From Amborella trichopoda (lineage: Eukaryota; Streptophyta; Magnoliopsida; Amborellales; Amborellaceae): a stretch of DNA of 64,000 nucleotides. The position numbers and the translations under genes are program-made. A model generated the notes under the pieces. It saw only the letters and a program-made list of their open reading frames with translations. It ran no database searches and was not told the DNA's origin. Positions 57,760 to 64,000 of the stretch are shown here, in pieces (within the stretch, counting starts at the first letter, position 1; every line of letters starts with the position of its first letter). The DNA lies in the NCBI RefSeq assembly GCF_000471905.2, contig NW_006499848.1, positions 4,230,567 through 4,294,566 on the forward strand. The letters are read 5' to 3'.

Positions 57760-58924
57760 TCTTTATGAGGAGAATGTGTTCTCGATGATTTTCTTTCTGT
57801 AGATTCTCTCAGAGTCCCTCATTTGATCGTGGTCCGATTCCGATAACCCGTCAGATTCGGGTGATCGCAGAGTCAAATTGGGCTCCATTGAAATTTTTTT
57901 AAAACAAAATAAAAAATTAGGAGGAATGGGCTAATACAAAATTGCTCACCTCCGATCCTGATGAAATTTAGCTTTGTTCTTTCCAGGTGCTCTCTCTTGT
58001 AGACATGTTCTATACTTAGAAAAGGTTTTAACAAACATACCTAGGTGAAAAGAAAATGTTTTAAAAATACCTAGGTTGATTGGGTGGTTAAGCGTGGAAA
58101 CCTACTTTTTCTTGGAACAGAGTTAACTCTTTAATCATCGACAAAACCAAATCGATTCCACAGTCATATCGCTGTGTAGGAAGAGACCATTGAGAGTATT
58201 TTCTCTCATTAAAAGGAGGACACCACCCAAATTCTTCATGCAAACTGCATACCACAGGAAGATAATCTTGAGAGTATTTTCTCTCATTAAAAGGGAGATA
58301 CCACCCAAAATCTTCATACAAACTGCTTCTTTACAAGAGACCAACCCAAAATCTTCATTAGACCGCTTCTCTACAAGAAACCCAAATTACTCACCTCCAA
58401 TTCCGATCCAATGTAGCTTTGTTCTTTCCGGGTCTTTTTCCCTACTCTCTCTTGTGGACATGAAGTTTGACTCTCGAGGTTTTCTCAAATAAAATTTCAA
58501 ACTTACGAAAGGTTTTAAAAAACATCAAGCTGAATTGTGTGAGTGAGCTTGAAAACCTACCTTTTGTTAGGATTTAAAACCCTCTTAGACGTGGAAATAG
58601 GATTCCCAAAAAGTTGGATCCCATTGGGACATGTACTTATTGAACTAAAAACAAAATAAAAAAGAATACGAGCCAAGTAATCTACATCCACTGGCATGAT
58701 AACTAGAAATCTAATATACTAGCAAAACTTACATCATAGATTTTGAAACACAAAATTATCTCCGTAATTATTGACAAAACCAAGTCGAACAACCTTTTTA
58801 GACTCGGTCTTTTGACTAGCATCGACCACTAATCTACTATCTCTATTCTACAACCAAACCACTATCCAAAAAGAGATACATTTCAATTCCACAACCATAT
58901 CAATATCCAGCTACACACATGGGT
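57760..58924 (-). mobile_element. Diverged LTR debris related to the solo LTR
   Basis: 58680-58900 (ACTTACATCATAGATTTTG, TTATTGACAAAACCAAGTCG, CAACCAAACCACTATCC) parallels 47965-48125 of the solo LTR (GTTACATCAAAGATTTTGG, CATAACTAAACCACTG). 58130-58400 repeats similar phrases. No internal coding part. Confidence 0.45.
58191..58346. repeat. 78-bp tandem duplication
   Basis: TGAGAGTATTTTCTCTCATT at 58191 and 58269, each followed by CCACCCAAA.TCTTCAT.CAA. Confidence 0.85.
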
Positions 58925-59255
58925 GAGGTTTATATAAGGTTACCTCATTATATTGTAGAATTAAGGCGTAACTCTAAAATTTGCTTAGAGATGGCATTCC
59001 GACATCCAAAACCTTATGATAGCATTAAAATCTATTTTTATCCCTAGTTATATAAATTTGAAAAATAATATTAATCAAGACAATCAAGAAAAAACATTTG
59101 AAAAATATATGGTCCAGATAACTTGTTACATATGCAAATTTGAAATTCTCCTTATCGAGATGATCAATGAGAGTGCTCTCCAACACTGGAACACTCTCTT
59201 CTATAGGATTTTCAAGGTGCACCTTACTTTAATAGTATAAGGTTACAACCTTACT
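58925..59255 (+). mobile_element. Family A MITE, GGTTACCTC subfamily
   Basis: GAGGTTTATATAAGGTTACC at the left and TAGTATAAGGTTACAACCTT at the right; inner order as in the copies at 53285 and 6721. No clear duplication. Confidence 0.5.
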
Positions 59256-59532
59256 GCTAAGACATGAGATATGCAGAGAGAGAGAGAGAGAGGCGGGGCG
59301 GAGAGGGGCAGAGAGAGAGAGAGGCATAGAGAGAGAGATATAGAGAGAGTGCGAAGGTTCACGAGTAGAGCGAGAAGCACTGCCTTGTCAGGCTATGAGC
59401 TTTTTTTAATACTTAGAATTTCCCTGTTTTAGAGTTAGCATGAGAAGAGATCCTACACGTATATTTCCCCCACAAACATCAAGACCGTTGGCGTACTTTC
59501 TTTTTATACATGAGGTCGCGTAGGCTAGCTTT

Positions 59533-59568
<36 letters not shown>

Positions 59569-60070
59569 CAAATAAAAATCTTTATCCCACTAAAAAATAT
59601 ATTTGATTTTTTAAAAACAAGAGATTTCACATCCTCTAAAATAAAAATCTCAATAAATATAAAAATTCTTATCAATATCAATATCAATCTCAATAATATA
59701 TGATTTTATTATAGTGTTTAATATCACAGTATCCAATAATTACTCCCTTTTAAAGGGCCTTAGTGCGTAATGGAAAAAAGGGCAGAGGAGGCTTTTCTGT
59801 TGATTTACCCCAAAAAAAGAAAGAAGAAATATGTCTGGTTTTATTGAATGCTCTACATCTACACATAAGCTCACAAAAATGGAAAAAAATAAAAAAAAAT
59901 GAAGAAAATTAATGTGCTTTTATTGCGACTCTTCCCTTTTTCCTTATAGAATACATTATAATTTGGCTTGCCACAAGCATGTGGACCAAAACTAAAAGAA
60001 CAAAAGGTGAACCAACCCCTCCCCCCCCCCCCAACCAGATAAACACATTAAACACAATAACAATAACGAA
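59256..60070. other. Downstream of the NPH3-family gene; simple repeats
   Basis: (GA)n clusters at 59273-59350, (TA)n at 59538-59567, a C run at about 60021-60032. The part next to 60070 should include the 3' untranslated region of the gene reading leftwards. Confidence 0.5.
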
Positions 60071-60562
60071 TCAATGCTTGTCACTTACACTCTTGTTGCT
60101 TGACCATAACTTACTGAGCATTCTCTTGGGCCTGTTGGGCATGGAGCATATGGCCTTGAGCATGGAGGAGTTCCTCCCACCACTTACACAACCACCACCA
60201 TCATGCATGGCAACCTCATCTTCTTGATCATTGTCAGCCTCGGCAAGTCTCATTCGCAAAGTGGTAAGCTTTTGCTTTGAAGGTTTTAGGCCCCCGACAC
60301 TCCACGAGTCTTCTCTGGCACGGCAGACACCATCTTCTTCGTGAGCCGATAACAAAGCTTTGAGATTGTGGGGGAGTTCGGCTGCTGGGCCGTTGCCTGA
60401 GGTGGCAGCTCGAACCTGCTCGAAGAAAAGAACTTGCACCACCAATCTGAGGGGGAGGAGCTCATTTTGGGCTGCGTGCATGCATGCTTCCATTGACAGT
60501 TTCTTGCAGTCCAACAAGCGGCACAACCTCTTCCTCTCACTTTTGCTGAGGTTCGGGTGCGC
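60071..60562 (-). CDS. NPH3/RPT2-like (NRL) BTB-NPH3 protein, last exon
   Basis: The terminal exon encodes 163 residues and ends in TGA. It starts at an acceptor, TTTGATTCAG then GCG (Ala), phase 0; upstream codons in the same frame are intron. The first 50 or so residues are the end of the NPH3 domain: [36 protein letters not shown] and [10 protein letters not shown]. The usual NERLPLR reads NELLPLR here. A variable linker with a charged heptad-like [13 protein letters not shown] and a basic tail, [10 protein letters not shown], follow, as in other members. Full-length proteins (about 600 residues: BTB/POZ, NPH3 domain, coiled coil) act at the plasma membrane with phototropins or in polar auxin signalling, or as Cullin-3 adaptors. 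Which branch this is cannot be told from the exon. BTB exons lie outside the window. Confidence 0.9.
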   Translation of the reverse strand, partial: AHPNLSKSERKRLCRLLDCKKLSMEACMHAAQNELLPLRLVVQVLFFEQVRAATSGNGPAAELPHNLKALLSAHEEDGVCRAREDSWSVGGLKPSKQKLTTLRMRLAEADNDQEDEVAMHDGGGCVSGGRNSSMLKAICSMPNRPKRMLSKLWSSNKSVSDKH

Positions 60563-60565
60563 CTG
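60563..60565 (-). other. 3' splice site (CAG)
   Basis: Preceded on the minus strand by a TTTTCTTTGATT tract. It coincides with the point where family similarity begins. Confidence 0.75.
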
Positions 60566-61336
60566 AATCAAAGAAAACGGCTTAGCCAAGTGACCAAAGA
60601 ACATTTTAGTCACCAATTAGTGAGTTAAATTAGAGCAAAAATTTGCAATAGTATTTTTCTTTTTTCATTAATTCAACATTTTGATATATAAATGATACTT
60701 CTAGCTATATCCTGAAAAGGGGGTATATAGGTCATAACTAGCTATCAAGGTTTCTTTTGCCGCAATGCTTGTATCATGGGAGAGAACCCTTAAAACGTTT
60801 TGGACAATAGTTGCATAGTAATATAATGCATTAATCTTCAAAAATCATGTTAAGGCCATTTGTTTGATCTAAATTTTAAAATATACCCTCCTTCATTCTA
60901 ATGAACAATAAAAAAAAAAAAGAAATCGCAACATCAAAAGTATTTTTTTAGCCCAATTAACATAAGCCATCTATTTTGATAAGATGTTTAGATCTAGGCC
61001 TTAGAAGGATTTTTTCTTTTCCAATATTTTTAAATGGCTTTTTTATCATTAGATGAACCATGTCAAAAATAGTAATAATAATAATTTTGAATTTGTAAAA
61101 GCTAAGATATTGAAATTAACCAAATGAATGGTCTATATTCATTATTGGAAGGGATTCATTTTAACCAAATCTAGAATCCAAATCGAACCTTTTTTTTTTT
61201 GGGATTGATTATTGAGATGAAGAAAATGTGTGTGTAAAATTTTGAGTCATACAAATACCATAAACATGATTTTCTAGACGTGTAGTTGCATTATACTATG
61301 ATACAACTATTGTATTAAACACTAGTTTTTCCTCAA

Positions 61337-61743
61337 TAGGGATGTCAATGAGGTTGGGCCGACCCATACCGGTTCCATGTCCGGGTTCGGGTCGTATACC
61401 CGGTGGGTCGGGTCCAGGTATGGGTGTGGGTCCGGTCTAACCCGATCTAACATAAAACATATAAAATATACAAATATAATATTAAATAATTTACAAAATA
61501 TCTTTTCATATTTTTTAATTTCTAGACTCGAGCCCCGGTCCAGATGATAGGGACTTGACCCAGGTCCAAATCACTTCTACTTGGCTTGAGTTAGGTCCAC
61601 GTCTGGGTCCAAGTTACTTGTACTTGACCCAAGACTGGGTAGGGTTCGGGCCTAGAGGAAACCGGATCGGGTACAGGCCTAGCAGAAACCTGGTCGGGTC
61701 TGGGCCTATGGAAACCTATTGGGTAGGGCCATTGCCACCCCTA
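61337..61743. mobile_element. hAT-type non-autonomous element, about 407 bp, in the intron
   Basis: TAGGGATGTCAATGAGG at the left; the right end CCATTGCCACCCCTA is the complement of TAGGGGTGGCAATGG. Arms are GGGTCGGGTCC-type. Flanking 8-mers match at only 4 positions, so the age is greater or the boundary slightly off. Confidence 0.65.
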
Positions 61744-62194
61744 AATCTCCATGTGGTACTACTACTTTCCCATGTTTGTTTTCTACGAAAGCATAGCAGT
61801 TGGCAAAGTTCTTCCTCGCTTTTCCCTCACGTTTTATAAATTTTCGTGATAAAAACAACAAATATTTATTTAGGTGTAAAAGTGCTTTCGGAATGATGGA
61901 AAAGCTCTCTCTAAACGAAATATCCCGAGGCTCCCTGCTTCAACAAGAAACAAACGTGACATTGATCATTCACGCATCCTACACGCATAACTTTACCATT
62001 GAAATCATGGGTATTGTTTATCAGTAATCTCTGAATATGCTGGTTGTTCTGTTCAATTTATTTGGGGAAATTTAATCATAACATGTATAGGAGATGAATT
62101 ACTTAGCATTTTACCTATATCTTTTGATTTGAAAGTAACCCTCAAAAGAGACATGATATGTATAAATGGAGTGGGTGAGACATGATATGTATAA

Positions 62195-62595
62195 ATGGAG
62201 TGGGTGTATATCCGACCCAGACCTCTGGTTTTAGTTGATCGCACCAGATTTGACCCATTAGGTCTGGTTGGGTCTAGGTCTATACATGTACGTTTATATT
62301 TAGAAAATAACTGGTCAGGTCATGCTCGACCCTATCCAAATCCAACTTGGTTAGGTCCAAGTTGGATTCAAACCTAACCCGACTCTCAAGTCCATGCTTC
62401 TGGACCTAACTTGCCCAAAAGCTAGACCAGGAACCCAAGTCGTATCAATTCGTTGGGTCTGGAAGTTGACCCAACCCGATTGACAGGCATACCTGTTGGG
62501 CAGTTCCATACTTCTAGACCTGGCCCTAACCGGCTGAGTCCATAAACTAAGTAGTAAGGACAACCTGTCAGATCTGGGGACCCAACCCGATTGAG
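62195..62595. mobile_element. Degenerate hAT-like GACCCAA-rich region
   Basis: Repeated CCGACCCAGACC, TTGGGTCTAGGTC, GGACCCAACCCGATTGA words around an AT-rich centre. A 29-bp direct repeat precedes it (GACATGATATGTATAAATGG twice, 62150-62207). Ends not defined. Confidence 0.4.
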
Positions 62596-63411
62596 CCCTT
62601 GACAATTTTTAAGATACTCTTCCCTGGAAATGAAGTATCTCAATGATTTCAAATTTTTTATACCCAAATTGGGAAGAGCTCTCCCTGCAATCCTCATTTT
62701 TACCTCATATTTGAGAAAAAAATCTTCCAACTAAATAGATGAAATATTTATTTACAGAAAGTGAATCTTCTTCACCCCCAATCATCTCACTGTCATACAA
62801 GCCTCATGCCCTCTCATTCATATCGCCTCCTTAGATTTTTCAAAATTTTTGTATTCCCGGACAACCGAAGCCTTTATAATTTTGGACTCCCCTTTTAGCA
62901 AACTTAGATCCATGGCTTTGCTGCAATCCAGGAGGTTCTTCTCTTCATCTAAAGTTGGCCCTCGTATGGTTTAGTAGAGAGAACTGCCTAAAGTTGTTAT
63001 TTTTCTTTTTCTTTTTCTCTTTTTCCATTTCACTTTTCTTCTAATGGGACAATTAGTCTGCAAATCTTAGTAATCGAGATTCCGCCTAATCTAATTGTAA
63101 CAAATGTTTCAGCTGAAATTTTAGACGCTAAAATTAGCTCTGTACTTGATCCACTTAGTTGTCATAAATCGTGAAGTTCTGATCTTCATGAATTCAAAAG
63201 AAAATTTTTTGTTTGAAAAACGCAAAAGTGTCTATCAGATTCTTTTTCTATTACTTTTTCAATATATGGGATATTTTAAAGAATTGCATCAAATGACCTC
63301 CAGCCAAATTCCATATTTCTAACAGAACAAAAAAGAATTTCCAAACCATAAATTAAGGCCAATATATGAAATACTAAATGTGGCCACAAACAATATATTA
63401 TCAAAAATAGA

Positions 63412-63500
63412 AATGGGTTCAAGCTCATAGCTCAAACAGTTGTGTCAAAGTCACAACCTTGAGGCCACCATTTCGAACTCAATATGGTGTAAAATTAAAT
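63412..63500 (+). mobile_element. tRNA-derived SINE head (candidate)
   Basis: ATAGCTCAAACAGTTGTG (A-box-like) and, about 35 bases later, CCATTTCGAACTCAAT (B-box-like), with CACAACCTTGAGGCCACC between. This resembles heads of plant SINEs. The 3' tail was not identified. Confidence 0.45.
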
Positions 63501-63850
63501 TGACTGCTAAAATTAAGGACCAGTGTTCAATAGAACGTTTAATTTCATATCAGACTAGGTTGGTTGACAGAACTTTCCTATTTCCTATCATTAGAAACAA
63601 AGTTCTTTTGAAATTAGGCAAAGGACATAGGAACTCTTCCTCAAAACTTGTTTTGTTTTTGGATTTCAGAATACTGGTATAGTTTGTTTAAAAATGAAGT
63701 GTTTGGTTTAAGTCAGAAGTTTCCCAATAGTTCTCCTCATTGGTAAGGAAAACTGAGCATCCATTGCAAATAATTACTACTGAAGTGTGTTTCACTGGAT
63801 GATTCAACAAAAGCCAAATTCTCAGAGAGCCTTCTGTCAGTGTGTGTGTG

Positions 63851-63851
<1 letters not shown>

Positions 63852-63898
<47 letters not shown>
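63852..63898. repeat. (GA)n microsatellite, about 23 units
   Basis: Uninterrupted GA run preceded by (GT)5; the longest dinucleotide run of this type in the window. Confidence 0.98.
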
Positions 63899-63924
63899 AC
63901 TCTCTACCTACAGTATATATACTA

Positions 63925-64000
63925 CACGTACGTCGTTAGTAGTAGTACGTCGTACTACGTCGTCGTCGTCGTACCGTACGACGTAACGGTACGGGACCGT
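63925..64000. other. Probable sequencing artefact at contig end
   Basis: A CpG- and TACG-rich tail unlike everything around it. Read as successive T-A-C-G cycles, every cycle has at least three of the four bases in order (for example TACG, TCG, TTAG, TAG, TAG, TACG). That is how the low-quality end of a pyrosequencing read behaves. It should not be treated as genomic sequence. Confidence 0.65.

Larger units (their letters stand above)
60563..64000 (-). other. Last intron of the NPH3-family gene (at least 3.4 kb)
   Basis: I found no BTB or NPH3 coding sequence between the acceptor and the window end, so the intron should continue beyond 64000. It holds two hAT-type regions, a SINE-like head and a long (GA)n. 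Large transposon-filled introns suit the gene-poor setting. An alternative is that the gene is a truncated copy. Confidence 0.6.

Noticed and set aside
58088..58344. Repetitive 77- and 69-codon frames with NERKYSQ-type repeats
   Set aside because: They are produced by the 78-bp tandem duplication in LTR debris, not by a gene.
1..64000. Biosynthetic or defence gene cluster
   Set aside because: Only three host coding features are present, unrelated and tens of kilobases apart; no clustered enzymes or resistance genes.

Overview
This is nuclear DNA of a flowering plant. It has an AP2/ERF transcription factor, an NPH3-family exon, a plant-specific small 'serine-rich' protein, AT-rich intergenic space full of (GA)n/(CT)n runs, and Copia, Gypsy, L1-type, RTE-type, hAT and Mutator-like transposon remains. 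The combination of decayed old transposons, long introns, a fixed 20-N gap and a tail that looks like 454 pyrosequencing noise would fit an early-diverging angiosperm assembled with Newbler, for example Amborella. That species guess is inference only.

Layout. 1.1-2.6 kb: an intronless ERF gene of the ESR/DORNROSCHEN-like group on the minus strand, with a CT-rich 5' leader and a TATA box. 2.6-30.7 kb: no recognisable host gene. This stretch is a patchwork of short DNA transposons (three families with about 9-bp target duplications, often nested, plus hAT-type elements with 8-bp duplications), L1 and RTE LINE 3' ends, SINE-like heads, a Gypsy remnant split by a hAT element, minisatellites and a 480-N gap at 16.3 kb. 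30.7-38.7 kb: a structurally complete but coding-dead Copia retrotransposon with both LTRs and a perfect 5-bp duplication. 38.7-52.4 kb: a LINE fragment, a near-perfect 32-nt foldback at 40.8 kb, a composite transposon around a (TA)n run and 20-N gap, a decayed Copia body, a solo LTR with a perfect 5-bp duplication, and a hAT element. 52.5-52.9 kb: a small intact gene whose product carries the CxCSPTTHxGSFRCxxHR motif. 54-59 kb: a decayed minus-strand Copia and LTR-like debris. 60.07-60.56 kb: the last exon of an NPH3-domain gene on the minus strand. Its intron fills the rest of the window, and its upstream exons must lie beyond position 64000.

The three host genes look independent: a meristem-type transcription factor, a small cysteine-motif protein and a membrane-signalling adaptor. 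Nothing suggests that they act together. I found no new multi-gene system. The most informative novelties are the nested Mutator-like MITE families, the foldback hairpin, and tandem expansions inside retroelement domains. The last roughly 75 bases appear to be a sequencing artefact. Element boundaries were set by eye from terminal motifs and target-site duplications; where no duplication is quoted, the ends are approximate.
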